A DNA stretch of 64,000 bases from Chitinophaga pinensis (GCF_007896845.1 NZ_VOHS01000009.1:1-64000), one strand, 5' to 3'; shown: positions 49,353-57,902, numbered from the stretch's first letter. Made by a program: numbers and translations. The notes: generated by a model not told the origin, from the letters alone.

Positions 49353-49406
49353 AGTTATAAAAGGAAAAGGGGAAGCAATGTTGCTTCCCCTTTTCCTTTT
49401 ATAACT
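49353..49406. terminator. Perfect 26-bp-arm palindrome, bidirectional terminator
   Basis: The arms at 49353-49378 and 49381-49406 are perfectly complementary with a 2-nt loop (TG). The 3' half is pyrimidine-rich in both directions (CCCCTTTTCCTTTT), so it can stop both the START-domain gene and the convergent lipoprotein gene. Confidence 0.85.
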
Positions 49407-49414
49407 GAAGAATG

Positions 49415-49906
49415 TTATTCAAATTTCTTTCCTTCTACTTTACCTACGTAAGTGCCCTGTATCGGTCTGCCAGCTACCGTGATATTGAATTTGATCGTGT
49501 AGATCTCTTTCTCTCTGGTCACATTCAGGGTACCTGCTGAAACACCGGTAATCTCTGTTCCTTCACCATATATGCCGCTTGCGGTATATCTTACATATGA
49601 TCCAAAGAAGTTCTTCTTCTTATCATAGTTGATGTTGGCGCGTACCATGTAGGTATAGGTATCTGAGAAGTACAGGCTATCTACAGAAATCTGTACAGAA
49701 TTCTCAACATACTCAGGCGCCTGTGGCTTATTCGTGATCACCAGACCATCTCTGCCTGTCCAGTATGCGTAATCAGCTGCATAAGTTTTACCCTCAATGG
49801 TATAAGAACCGCCAAGGTCTGCAGGATTAGTGTCATTCTTATCGTCTTTTTTACAAGCTACCGAGATGGCGGTAACGGCGAACAGTAATACAGCGAGCTT
49901 TTTCAT
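49415..49906 (-). CDS. Hypothetical lipoprotein, 163 aa
   Basis: The protein has a lipoprotein signal (FAVTAISVAC, lipidated Cys18) followed by an acidic/lysine-rich spacer (KKDDKNDTNPADLG). The remaining 130 residues are a strand-rich domain beginning GSYTIEGKTYAADYAYW and ending ITVAGRPIQGTYVGKVEGKKFE, of a kind common in Bacteroidota surface lipoproteins. No family was recognised. It is a single gene with its own upstream region, convergent with the START-domain gene. Confidence 0.8.
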   Translation of the reverse strand: MKKLAVLLFAVTAISVACKKDDKNDTNPADLGGSYTIEGKTYAADYAYWTGRDGLVITNKPQAPEYVENSVQISVDSLYFSDTYTYMVRANINYDKKKNFFGSYVRYTASGIYGEGTEITGVSAGTLNVTREKEIYTIKFNITVAGRPIQGTYVGKVEGKKFE

Positions 49907-50021
49907 AGGTTATATATGGTTTTACGTCTGTTTTCAGTGGGACAGACAAGTTTTGCGGTGCAAATATATCGTTTTATTTAATATAATGGTAGTGGGTCTT
50001 CAAACCATCTGTAATAGCATA

Positions 50022-51101
50022 TCATTCAGGGGCGAAGATTTGCTCAATCTTCGCAGCTGCAGCTTTATTTTTCATGTGTATGGCCGCTTTTCTTGCTGAC
50101 TGGGCCAGATCGCGACTGAGCTGCGCGGGAGGTAATAGCCTGATCTCCCGCATTGCCCGGGAAAAGGAGGCAATAGCTATAGGATGCTGATTGTCAAAAG
50201 CGAGTGTCAGTTGATAGATCGTGTCAACAGTCGGACCTGATAGGCGTGCCATGTCACGTTCCTGCGCCAATGCCAGTTGCAGGGTGTCCCACGCTTTTAG
50301 CGCTTCTCCGTTTTCCAGATATAACCGGGAGAGCTTTTCCAGTGCATGGGTCCTCATGAAAGCACGATTATCCAGTTGTGCGATTAGCTCGTAAGCACGG
50401 ATTTCTCCGGCCCGGTTTTTCAGCACTGTTTCATAATATAAAAGCGCATTGGCTTCCTCACCCGTCCATGTCGTTTTTTCGGTTTGCCATTGATCTACCA
50501 GCTCCCTGAGCGCTTCTTTGTCATTCAGATCAATGGCCAGATACATTTCCTGCTCAATCGTATCAAGGGAAGGATGGAGTGTTCTTTGGATCCGCGTTTC
50601 CCATTGTAACAGCTCCTCCTGACTGATATGACACACTTCCCGGGAGGCACCGGCAACATAATAGAATGCCTGCTTCAGTTTTGAGGCCTTTGCATTGTCT
50701 ACCAGATCGTAAGTAACATCAATCCCGGCAGATACAAGGAACTCGTAATCGAAGCCGCAGGAGGTATCAAAATTGGCTCGCTTAGCTGCAGTAAATAACC
50801 ATACGTTCTCCGGATTCTTAAACCGGGACAAGAGGCTTGCGGCAAGCATCATCGCATCCCCGCAACCCTGAAAAGGATCTTTTTCGGCCCGTTTAATCTC
50901 CTGCCGGAACAACTCTTGTAACAGTGGTTCGTCAGTTGGCAGGGGGGCAAACTTCAGCGCTGTAATGAGGTTGCTCCTTTTCTGCCGATGCAGGTCACAG
51001 TCCGCGTCATCTTTTGAACGTTTAAAAAAGAACGTTTTAAGCGGAATTTTACCAGCACGGACATCATTCAGGATAGCAATGTGTTTTTGAAGGAGCTGCA
51101 T
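50022..51101 (-). CDS. Hypothetical helical protein, 359 aa
   Basis: I do not recognise this family. There is no signal peptide or membrane segment. The sequence is almost wholly helical with TPR-like spacing in the second half (LLYYETVLKNRAGEIRAYEL, ALEKLSRLYLENGEALKAWDTL). The first half carries a cysteine-containing stretch (DADCDLH, GCGDAMMLAASLL, FDTSCGFDYEFL). It may be a protein-interaction scaffold. A 9-bp hairpin (50032-50054) covers the last codons. It lies downstream of a TPR lipoprotein gene on the same strand but behind that gene's terminator. Confidence 0.75.
   Translation of the reverse strand: MQLLQKHIAILNDVRAGKIPLKTFFFKRSKDDADCDLHRQKRSNLITALKFAPLPTDEPLLQELFRQEIKRAEKDPFQGCGDAMMLAASLLSRFKNPENVWLFTAAKRANFDTSCGFDYEFLVSAGIDVTYDLVDNAKASKLKQAFYYVAGASREVCHISQEELLQWETRIQRTLHPSLDTIEQEMYLAIDLNDKEALRELVDQWQTEKTTWTGEEANALLYYETVLKNRAGEIRAYELIAQLDNRAFMRTHALEKLSRLYLENGEALKAWDTLQLALAQERDMARLSGPTVDTIYQLTLAFDNQHPIAIASFSRAMREIRLLPPAQLSRDLAQSARKAAIHMKNKAAAAKIEQIFAPE
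50032..50054 (-). other. Hairpin across the 3' end of the 359-aa gene
   Basis: Perfect 9-bp stem (GCGAAGATT/AATCTTCGC) with a 5-nt loop, lying within the last coding codons and ending 5 bp before the stop. It has no T run, so it may protect the mRNA end or weakly terminate. Confidence 0.4.
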
Positions 51102-51120
51102 AGGTCTGTTTTTATAATTA

Positions 51121-51150
51121 AAAAAAGGCTTTCGTTTAGAAAGCCTTTTT
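51121..51150 (-). terminator. Terminator of the TPR lipoprotein gene
   Basis: On the minus strand a perfect stem (AAAAAGGCTTTC/GAAAGCCTTTTT) with a 5-nt loop ends in a T run, 2 bp after the stop codon. Confidence 0.9.
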
Positions 51151-51152
51151 AA

Positions 51153-52289
51153 TTACATGTTGTTGTAAAGCTGTTGCATTTCACTCGTCATCTGATCATA
51201 GATCGGCTTTGTAAACTGCATAAACAATTCCTGTGGCGGCGGCGGAGCAATATCCTCACCACCCATCAGGCTTTTATCCTGATCGCTGAGTGCGCGTTCA
51301 TCTCCTTTATAATATCCCCACTGATTCACCCAGGTAAAGCTACCGGGCAGTCTGTCAGTACGGATGATATTACCGTTTACAGCATCCAGCAGCTGGTAGT
51401 CCAGCACACCTTTGGAGATCACGGTTGCTTTGTTTACGTACACCTTCGCTTTTACAGTAGCGTAACGTTTGATGGTTTCTTTACCCGTACTGTCTTTCAC
51501 AGTAGATACGACAATCTCTTTGGACACTTCTCTTTCGGAGCGGTCTACATAAGTCTGGCCCACTACGAAATCATAAAAACGCATTTCCAGAAACTGGTCA
51601 GGTTGTATCCTGTTAGCCTGAGCAATACGTTCGTCTGTGAATTGTACGAAGCGGTTGATATTACGCTGTTGCAGGTTTTTGATCAGTATTTCTCTGAACT
51701 GATCAGCGCTGAACTGATAGTAAGGAGAACGTACATCGATCTGTCTTACAACTACATTAACGGTTCCTCTTGCGAAGGCTTCATCTCTGAGTTGTGCTGC
51801 ATTGCGGTAGTTGGGAATGAGGCTCAGGGCTGCCTGAAACTCTTCAAATGCCTGTCTTGCAGCGCCTTTATCTCCCTGATCGAGGAGAGAAGCACCGCGA
51901 TCATACCTTACCTGTGCCGCATTTTCCTGCGCGCCGGTAATAGCATTACGATAATCTTTAGGTTTAACGATTGCCAATGCTGCGGGACTGGCCTGTATCG
52001 CATCGTATAAGCGCTGGAGGCTACGGTATTCGTTGCGTACATACTCCCATTTCAGGGGATCGTTGGAGCTCAGCAAACCAGTGACTTTATCTTCATGAAG
52101 ACGTCTGGCCTGTGCATAGGCATCCGGAAGCAGTTGTAGTGAGGTGGTGTGTGCAGGTTTCTTCTGTAGTTTTTTTACAAATACAAGAACGGCATCGTCG
52201 TACCGTCCTTTATTGTACAATTTCTCCCCGTTTTTACAGGAGAGGATAAATAGGATAGGTGCTATCAGCCACCAGAAACGGTTTTGCAT
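51153..52289 (-). CDS. TPR-containing lipoprotein, 378 aa
   Basis: The 378-aa protein has a short lipoprotein signal (ILFILSC, Cys18). TPR helices occupy about residues 22-165 (YNKGRYDDAVLVFVKKLQ, YDRGASLLDQGDKGAARQAFEEF). A strand-rich C-terminal half of about 200 residues (VNVVVRQIDVRSPYY, FLEMRFYDFVVGQTYVD, VLDYQLLDAVNGNIIRTDRLPG) resembles LpoB/TolB-N-like or CsgG-like periplasmic domains only loosely. Specific function unknown; it is probably an outer-membrane-associated scaffold. It follows smpB by 18 bp on the same strand, so the two may be co-transcribed. Confidence 0.82.
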   Translation of the reverse strand: MQNRFWWLIAPILFILSCKNGEKLYNKGRYDDAVLVFVKKLQKKPAHTTSLQLLPDAYAQARRLHEDKVTGLLSSNDPLKWEYVRNEYRSLQRLYDAIQASPAALAIVKPKDYRNAITGAQENAAQVRYDRGASLLDQGDKGAARQAFEEFQAALSLIPNYRNAAQLRDEAFARGTVNVVVRQIDVRSPYYQFSADQFREILIKNLQQRNINRFVQFTDERIAQANRIQPDQFLEMRFYDFVVGQTYVDRSEREVSKEIVVSTVKDSTGKETIKRYATVKAKVYVNKATVISKGVLDYQLLDAVNGNIIRTDRLPGSFTWVNQWGYYKGDERALSDQDKSLMGGEDIAPPPPQELFMQFTKPIYDQMTSEMQQLYNNM

Positions 52290-52307
52290 ATAATCGGTAG
52301 TGTATTT

Positions 52308-52745
52308 TTATTTCAGGAATCTTCTGATCTCCCTGTCCGTTTCGCGCTGCTTGATGCTATCCCGTTTGTCGTGCAGCTTTTTACCTTTACCCAGTCCGAT
52401 TTCAATCTTAGCCAGGCTTTTGTCGGTAATAAAGATGCGAAGGGGAATGATGCTATAGCCTCTTTCCTTGATCTTGTTCTCAAGTTTTCTAAGTTCACGC
52501 TTGGTCAGCAGTAACTTACGTTCACGAAGGGGATCATGATTAGCATATGTACCGTGTGTATACTCGGATATATGCAGGCTTTTAACAAACAACTCTCCTT
52601 TGGAAAAATAGCAGAATGAATCATTGAAGCTCACGCGGCTACCGCGGATTGATTTAATTTCCGTTCCTGTCAACACCATGCCGGCAATATACTTGTCCTC
52701 TATTGCGTACTCGAAATATGCCGATCTGTTCTTGAGTTCTGCCAT
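52308..52745 (-). CDS. smpB: SsrA-binding protein SmpB
   Basis: This 145-aa tmRNA partner rescues stalled ribosomes. It has the typical oligonucleotide-binding barrel (KNRSAYFEYAIEDKYIAGMVLTGTEIKSI in parts, FVKSLHISEY) and the basic C-terminal tail (KGKKLHDKRDSIKQRETDREIRRFLK in parts) that mimics a codon-anticodon stem in the decoding centre. Length is normal. tmRNA itself was not found in the window. Confidence 0.97.
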   Translation of the reverse strand: MAELKNRSAYFEYAIEDKYIAGMVLTGTEIKSIRGSRVSFNDSFCYFSKGELFVKSLHISEYTHGTYANHDPLRERKLLLTKRELRKLENKIKERGYSIIPLRIFITDKSLAKIEIGLGKGKKLHDKRDSIKQRETDREIRRFLK

Positions 52746-53047
52746 CGTCTGAAAAAATTAGGATCAGGAGCCGGTACTTAGGAATTGGGCTGTGCTAACA
52801 GCCGCAATTAATATATTCCGTGGATCCTGAATCAGGAAAAAAATAAAGAATTAAAATTGAGGATTAAGAACTGGGCTGTCTGGACAGGCTCAATTCATAT
52901 ATGCTGGCTTCTTAATTCTGTTTTGTGGTTAATAATGAATGAAGTTATATTATAAAATTAGGAATTAAGAATCAAGTGTTAAGAAAATTGCACTGGCAAT
53001 AGTTCTTAATTCCCGACTCCTAATTCCTAATGTTTTCGCTTTGGTGC
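52746..53047. repeat. 302-bp AT-rich intergenic with degenerate repeats between accD and smpB
   Basis: No gene is visible. Two related segments 86 bp apart each contain GAAYTGGGCTGT, an ACAG half that forms a small hairpin, CAATT and ATATAT (about 52777-52820 and 52863-52907). A further long imperfect hairpin spans 52957-53031, built from ATTAGGAATTAAG-like arms with an inner ATTGC/GCAAT stem. The stretch looks like decayed copies of a short interspersed palindromic repeat and includes the probable terminator of accD. Confidence 0.6.
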
Positions 53048-53896
53048 TTAGTTCTTAAATAACTCTAACAACAGAGCCAGACGCTGTTTCATCTCCTTAC
53101 GGTCAATGATCAGATCCAGGAAACCGTGTTCCAGCAGGAACTCAGCACTCTGGAAACCTTCAGGCAGGTCTTTCTTGATAGTTTCTTTAATAACGCGCGG
53201 ACCGGCGAAACCGATCAGTGCTTTAGGCTCCGCAATGTTCAGATCACCCAGCATTGCAAAGGAAGCTGTTACACCACCTGTGGTAGGATCTGTCATCAGG
53301 GAAATATAAGGCAGCTTAGCTTCTGCCAGCTGCGTCAGTTTTGCGGAAGTTTTAGCCATCTGCATCAGAGAGAAGGCACTTTCCATCATACGCGCACCAC
53401 CTGACTTGGAAATAACCATCAGCGGCATCTTGTTCGCAATACAGTAATCAATGGAACGGGCGATTTTTTCACCTACCACTGAACCCATGGAACCACCGAT
53501 GAAGGCGAAGTCCATACAGGCAATTACCAGGTTGTTACCCAATACCTGACCTGCACCTACGCGCATGGCATCTTTCAGACCGGATTTCTTCTGAGCCTCC
53601 ACGAGTCTTGCACCGTAAGGTTTCAGGTCCTTGAATCCGAGGAAGTCTTTCGGATAGATATTACCAAACAGCTCTTCGAATTCATTGTTGTCAAATAGAA
53701 TTTCGAAATACTCTGCCGAATTGATGCGATTGTGGTAATTACACTTGTCGCATACATAAAAGTGCTCTTTCAGATCTTTTACTGTAGAGGTTTTTTTGCA
53801 GCTAGGACATTTGTGCCACAATCCATCCGGCGCTTCTTTCTTCTCACTTGTAGACGTTTGAATGCCTTGTTTAATGCGCTTAAACCAGCTTGACAT
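53048..53896 (-). CDS. accD: Acetyl-CoA carboxylase carboxyltransferase subunit beta
   Basis: The 282-aa subunit works with AccA in the first step of fatty acid synthesis. It has the N-terminal zinc ribbon (Cys30, Cys33, Cys49, Cys52 in HKCPSCKK and VCDKCNYH). The crotonase-like core follows with [63 protein letters not shown] and [12 protein letters not shown]. Length and motifs are standard. It is a single gene, with fbaA upstream on the same strand behind a strong terminator. Confidence 0.97.
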   Translation of the reverse strand: MSSWFKRIKQGIQTSTSEKKEAPDGLWHKCPSCKKTSTVKDLKEHFYVCDKCNYHNRINSAEYFEILFDNNEFEELFGNIYPKDFLGFKDLKPYGARLVEAQKKSGLKDAMRVGAGQVLGNNLVIACMDFAFIGGSMGSVVGEKIARSIDYCIANKMPLMVISKSGGARMMESAFSLMQMAKTSAKLTQLAEAKLPYISLMTDPTTGGVTASFAMLGDLNIAEPKALIGFAGPRVIKETIKKDLPEGFQSAEFLLEHGFLDLIIDRKEMKQRLALLLELFKN

Positions 53897-54049
53897 ATTG
53901 TGCTATTAGGTTACAAAATAGTTGTGCAAGATACAAATTATATTAACTTCCAAAGTATGCGACCTGTATAATTATAATTAAAGTATCTGGCAACCAATAA
54001 TTTGATTGGAAAGATATATATATAACTGCTATAATAAAAATGCATTTAC

Positions 54050-54082
54050 AAAAAAATCCTCAGGAATGACTTCCTGAGGATT
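54050..54082 (-). terminator. Rho-independent terminator of fbaA
   Basis: On the minus strand a perfect 12-bp stem (AATCCTCAGGAA/TTCCTGAGGATT), 4-nt loop and seven T residues, 24 bp after the stop codon. Confidence 0.93.
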
Positions 54083-54105
54083 CATAATTTGTCCCGCTTC
54101 CGGAA

Positions 54106-55173
54106 TTACGCGTTTCTGTTTACGCAATTCAGGTCAGCGAATGCTTCTTCCAGGCGCTTAACGAAGGTTTCTTCACCTTTACGCAGCCATACGCGGGGAT
54201 CGTAGTATTTTTTGTTTGGCTTATCCGCACCTTCCGGGTTACCCAGCTGAGCCTGCAGATAATCTTTCTTCGCTTCGTAGAAATCATGGATACCTTCCCA
54301 GAATGCCCACTGCATGTCTGTATCAAGGTTCATTTTGATTACACCATAACCCAGAGATTCTGCGATCTGATGTTTAGGAGAACCGGAACCACCATGGAAT
54401 ACATAGTAGATTGGTTTTGGAGCAGTACCCAGTTTCTGCTGTACAAATTCCTGGCTGTTGTGCAGGATCACAGGACGCAGTTCAACGTTACCCGGGCTAT
54501 AAACACCGTGTACGTTACCGAAAGCAGCTGCAACAGTGAAACGGCTACCTACTTTGGACAGGTTTTCGTAAGCATAGAATACTTCTTCTGGCTGTGTATA
54601 CAGCTTGTCGTTTTCAACACCTGAGTTGTCAACGCCATCTTCTTCACCACCAGTTACGCCCAGTTCGATTTCGATGGACATACCCAGTTTGTTCATTCTT
54701 TCGAAATATTTAACGGAAGTCTCGATATTCTCGTGAATTGGCTCTTCGGAAAGGTCCAGCATGTGGGAACTGAACAGTGGCTGACCAGTCTGTTTCATGA
54801 ATACTTCACCCGCATCCAGCAAACCGTCGATCCATGGTAACCATTTTTTAGCAGCGTGGTCAGTGTGCAATACTACTGGTACGCCGTAGTATTTAGCTAC
54901 TTCGTGTACGTGTTTTGCACCAGAGATCGCGCCCGCAATATTTGCCTGCAGCTTGTCATTCGGCATTCCCTTACCGGCAAAGAACTGTGCACCGCCATTG
55001 GAGAACTGAATAATAACAGGTGAATTTACTTTGGCAGCGGTTTCCAGTACTGCGTTTACGGAATTGGTACCCACCACGTTAACGGCAGGCATTGCGAATG
55101 CATTACTCTTGGCATCATTGTACAGCGCTTCCAGCTCTTCGCCGAATAACACGCCAGCTCTGTATTTTCCCAT
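54106..55173 (-). CDS. fbaA: Class II fructose-bisphosphate aldolase
   Basis: This 355-aa zinc-dependent aldolase of glycolysis and gluconeogenesis is of the class IIA (E. coli FbaA) type. Metal and substrate residues lie in VVLHTDHAAKKWLPW, SSHMLDLSEEPIHENI, IEIELGVTGGEEDGVDN, AAFGNVHGVYSPGNV and VFHGGSGSP, with KMNLDTDMQWAFWEGI near the end. Full length. It has its own promoter (-7 box at 55205-55212) and terminator, which suits a highly expressed single gene. Confidence 0.97.
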   Translation of the reverse strand: MGKYRAGVLFGEELEALYNDAKSNAFAMPAVNVVGTNSVNAVLETAAKVNSPVIIQFSNGGAQFFAGKGMPNDKLQANIAGAISGAKHVHEVAKYYGVPVVLHTDHAAKKWLPWIDGLLDAGEVFMKQTGQPLFSSHMLDLSEEPIHENIETSVKYFERMNKLGMSIEIELGVTGGEEDGVDNSGVENDKLYTQPEEVFYAYENLSKVGSRFTVAAAFGNVHGVYSPGNVELRPVILHNSQEFVQQKLGTAPKPIYYVFHGGSGSPKHQIAESLGYGVIKMNLDTDMQWAFWEGIHDFYEAKKDYLQAQLGNPEGADKPNKKYYDPRVWLRKGEETFVKRLEEAFADLNCVNRNA

Positions 55174-55204
55174 AGCTTTCGGATTGTTTTACATTTAAGG
55201 ATGG

Positions 55205-55212
55205 CAAATATA
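55205..55212 (-). promoter_or_regulatory. -7 box of fbaA
   Basis: On the minus strand TATATTTG matches the consensus exactly, 31 nt upstream of the start codon. Confidence 0.55.
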
Positions 55213-55230
55213 AGTACTAAAGATTAACTA

Positions 55231-55275
55231 TTATAGCACAATTACGAATTATCAATAACGAATTACGAATTAAAA
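55231..55275. repeat. Short ATTACGAATTA repeat cluster
   Basis: Three to four copies of an AATTACGAATTA/ATCAATAACGAATTA-type word lie between fbaA and the BtuF-like gene. Their style is like the degenerate repeats between smpB and accD. Function unknown. Confidence 0.45.
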
Positions 55276-55303
55276 TGGCATTTTTCTCGTAATTTTTTAT
55301 TAT

Positions 55304-56119
55304 TTATTGACAATTATACAATAGTTTCCATAATTCCTGCAGATATCCTGCGGCCTTCCCGAGCCGGCTCCCATACCACGAAAACATCTCCCCATCCACC
55401 AGCATGATACGCGCTCCGGGTACCAGCTCCGCCAGTTCCGCAATATGTTTCTCTTTAAAAGGATAGGGCTCCGACGACAATAATATTACCTGACAACCGG
55501 ATGATAATAGACTCCCGGCATCCACTTCCGGATACCGTGGATTTCCCGCAAATACATTTTCCAGTCCGCAATACTCCGTCATGATATGATGTATAAACGT
55601 ATCTCCCCCGGCAACCATCCATGGATCCCGCCAGATAAAATAGGCTGTCCGCAGTTTTTTTGAATGGGCTGTATTTTTTAGTAAGTCGCTGAATCTGATA
55701 GAGATATCTTTGCTTATTTGCAAAGCCTGTTCATGTCTGCCGGTAATTTCCCCCACCTTTATTATCATCTCCACGGCATCTTCCATCATCTGAATATCGC
55801 TGACCCAGACCGGCACCCGTTCCATCAGATACCGGATATCAGCAGCCGTATTTTCCTCCTTGTTTGCAATCACAAGGTCCGGTTGTAAGGCCAGTATCTC
55901 TTCAAGATGTAGTTGTTTGGTGCCACCGATCCTCTGCTTTTGCCGGAACCATTGCTCCGGATGTACACAAAATTTAGTGATGCCCACCACTTCTTCATCC
56001 AGTCCGAGGTCATATAATAATTCTGTCTGCGAAGGTACAACCGATATAATGCGACGGGGCGGGAAGGGTATTACCACTTCCCGCCCCAGCTGGTCTGTAT
56101 ATGTCTTCATCTTCTGCAT
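55304..56119 (-). CDS. Helical-backbone metal/corrinoid receptor (BtuF/TroA-like) without signal peptide
   Basis: This 271-aa protein has the periplasmic-binding-protein 2 fold of the BtuF/FhuD family: DQLGREVVIPFPPRRIISVVPSQTELLYDLG read in parts, VVGITKFCVHP, LALQPDLVIANKEEN, VPVWVSDI, VAGGDTFIHHIM and VDGEMFSWYGSR. The start at 56119 overlaps the stop of the upstream cystathionine beta-synthase gene (TGATG), so the two are translationally coupled. Unlike transporter binding proteins it has no signal peptide or lipobox, and no permease or ATPase gene adjoins. It may be a cytoplasmic cofactor-binding protein; haem or cobalamin are candidates by family, but this is inference. Confidence 0.85.
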   Translation of the reverse strand: MQKMKTYTDQLGREVVIPFPPRRIISVVPSQTELLYDLGLDEEVVGITKFCVHPEQWFRQKQRIGGTKQLHLEEILALQPDLVIANKEENTAADIRYLMERVPVWVSDIQMMEDAVEMIIKVGEITGRHEQALQISKDISIRFSDLLKNTAHSKKLRTAYFIWRDPWMVAGGDTFIHHIMTEYCGLENVFAGNPRYPEVDAGSLLSSGCQVILLSSEPYPFKEKHIAELAELVPGARIMLVDGEMFSWYGSRLGKAAGYLQELWKLLYNCQ

Positions 56120-57477
56120 CAGCTACCCAATGCCTGAATGATGTCGTACTTCGTCACAATATGCGGTTTGCCACTTTCATCCTTGCTGATCACCGCCCCG
56201 TTTTCTTTATTGATATAGGCAGATAGCTTTTCTATCGGCATATCCATACTTACCTCCGGAAAAGCAGTCTGCATCACCTGTTTGATCTGCGCATCCTTCA
56301 GATTCGCATCATCAATCAGGCGGTTGAAAAGCCCACCTTCTGAAATCGCCCCGACGATCTCATTATTATGTAATACCGGCAAATGCTCGATATCAAATTT
56401 CTTCATCTTGATAATCGCATCACTCACTTTTTCCTCCTGACTGATCGTCACCAGCGGCTGATTACGCCGGCTGTTCACCACATCTTTCACTGTTTTCACG
56501 TCAAGGAAACCACGCTCCATCATCCACTGATCATTATATACCTTACCTACATAACGGCTGCCGTGGTCATGGAAAATAACCACAACCACATCTGTAGGTT
56601 TCAGGCGGCTCTTTAATTGTATCAGCCCCGACAAGGCAGAACCTGCGGAGTAACCGACAAAGATGCCTTCCTCTTTTGTAATACGGCGGGCCATCACAGC
56701 ACCATCCTTATCCGTCACCTTTTCAAAATGATCGATCAGGCTCATATCATAGTTCTGTGGCACGAAATCTTCCCCGATACCCTCCGTGATGTAAGGATAT
56801 ACTTCACTCATATCGAGTTCGCCGGTTTCGTGGTATTTCTTCAGCAATGAACCATAACTGTCTATGGCCCAAACCTGTATATCCGGATTTTTCTCTTTCA
56901 GGAATTTGCCCGCACCGGTAATGGTACCACCTGTACCGGTAGCTACCACCAGATGGGTGATCTTACCGTCTGTCTGATCCCAGATCTCCGGACCGGTCTG
57001 CTCATAATGCGCATCGCGGTTAGCCAGATTGTCGTACTGGTTTACGTAAAATGAATTCGGGATCTCGGTGGACAGTCTGCGGGACACAGAATAATAAGAA
57101 CGCGGATCATCCGGTTCTACATTCGTCGGACAAACGATCACCTCAGCGCCAACGGCTTTCAGGATGTCTACTTTTTCCTTCGACTGTTTATCTGTTGTCG
57201 TAAAAATACATTTGTACCCTTTTATCACGGCTGCCAGTGCCAGCCCCATGCCGGTATTACCAGAGGTGCCTTCGATAATGGTGCCGCCGGGTTTCAGCAG
57301 GCCTTGCTTTTCTGCTTCTTCTACCATTTTTACGGCCATGCGGTCTTTAATAGAGTTACCGGGGTTAAAGAACTCAACTTTCGCGAATACCGGGCATGGG
57401 AGGCCGGCTGTCACGCGGTGCAGTTTCACAAGTGGAGTGTTGCCGATCGTTTCGAGGATGCTGTTGCAAAATTTCAT
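56119..57477 (-). CDS. Cystathionine beta-synthase (PLP enzyme with C-terminal CBS pair)
   Basis: The 452-aa enzyme condenses serine and homocysteine in transsulfuration, or acts as a close cysteine-synthase-type relative. The PLP lysine is Lys44 (FFNPGNSIKDR). The phosphate-binding loop is EGTSGNTGMGLAL and the second site is TGTGGTITGAGKFL. The last 115 residues are two CBS domains (VSDAIIKMKKFDIEHLPVLHNNEIVGAISEG), a regulatory pair. No N-terminal haem-binding extension is present. The ATG at 57477 is chosen over the reading frame's first start at 57609, because the protein begins with the conserved ILETIGNTPLVKL strand and a -7 box lies at 57499-57506. Confidence 0.92.
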   Translation of the reverse strand: MKFCNSILETIGNTPLVKLHRVTAGLPCPVFAKVEFFNPGNSIKDRMAVKMVEEAEKQGLLKPGGTIIEGTSGNTGMGLALAAVIKGYKCIFTTTDKQSKEKVDILKAVGAEVIVCPTNVEPDDPRSYYSVSRRLSTEIPNSFYVNQYDNLANRDAHYEQTGPEIWDQTDGKITHLVVATGTGGTITGAGKFLKEKNPDIQVWAIDSYGSLLKKYHETGELDMSEVYPYITEGIGEDFVPQNYDMSLIDHFEKVTDKDGAVMARRITKEEGIFVGYSAGSALSGLIQLKSRLKPTDVVVVIFHDHGSRYVGKVYNDQWMMERGFLDVKTVKDVVNSRRNQPLVTISQEEKVSDAIIKMKKFDIEHLPVLHNNEIVGAISEGGLFNRLIDDANLKDAQIKQVMQTAFPEVSMDMPIEKLSAYINKENGAVISKDESGKPHIVTKYDIIQALGS

Positions 57478-57705
57478 ATAGATCTTGTTGGACAGTAGCG
57501 AATGTAAGGAATTTCCCTTTTTCAGGATCGGGAGAGGCATCCTTCCGGAGGGATCGCTCCGGCGGAGATGTCCCGTATATGCGTCGTATATACGCCCTGT
57601 ATGCGTCATGTCAGAAATATTTTTTACCAGTAGGAATGCTGCTCCGGGAAGGTCGTTTTCTGACTACATAATATCGTCTTTATCTTATTGATAATCAATA
57701 TTTGA

Positions 57706-57791
57706 GCCGTAGATGTCCCGTAGATAAGCCGTATATAAGCCATACCTATAGGAATGACTTATATACGGCTTATCTACGGGGTATCTACGGC
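57706..57791. repeat. 38-bp-arm inverted repeat with nested repeats, upstream of bioD
   Basis: The arms at 57706-57743 and 57754-57791 are complementary at 35 of 38 positions, around a 10-nt centre that itself contains the palindrome CCTATAGG. Each arm contains internal near-repeats of CCCGTAGATAAGCCGTA. The left arm's first 12 bases, AGATGTCCCGTA onwards, recur at 57566 in a related module also rich in CGTATATA. Such a structure suggests a REP/MITE-like element or a complex operator shared by the divergent genes. Confidence 0.85.
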
Positions 57792-57902
57792 TTATCCCCG
57801 GGTTACCTTTTATACACAATCGGTATTAATAGCCGAAGGACCAAAACCCGAAACCAATCCCCGAAGGTTTCTGACAGAGGAACAACCTAATACCTATTAT
57901 AC

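Noticed and set aside
57478..57609. 44-codon N-terminal extension of cystathionine beta-synthase
   Set aside because: It reads through a likely -7 box and the repeat module, and the family begins at the ILETIGNTPLVKL strand.
57702..57890. Open reading frame over the inverted repeat upstream of bioD
   Set aside because: The frame is a by-product of the palindromic repeats; it has no start signal, family or codon pattern of a gene.
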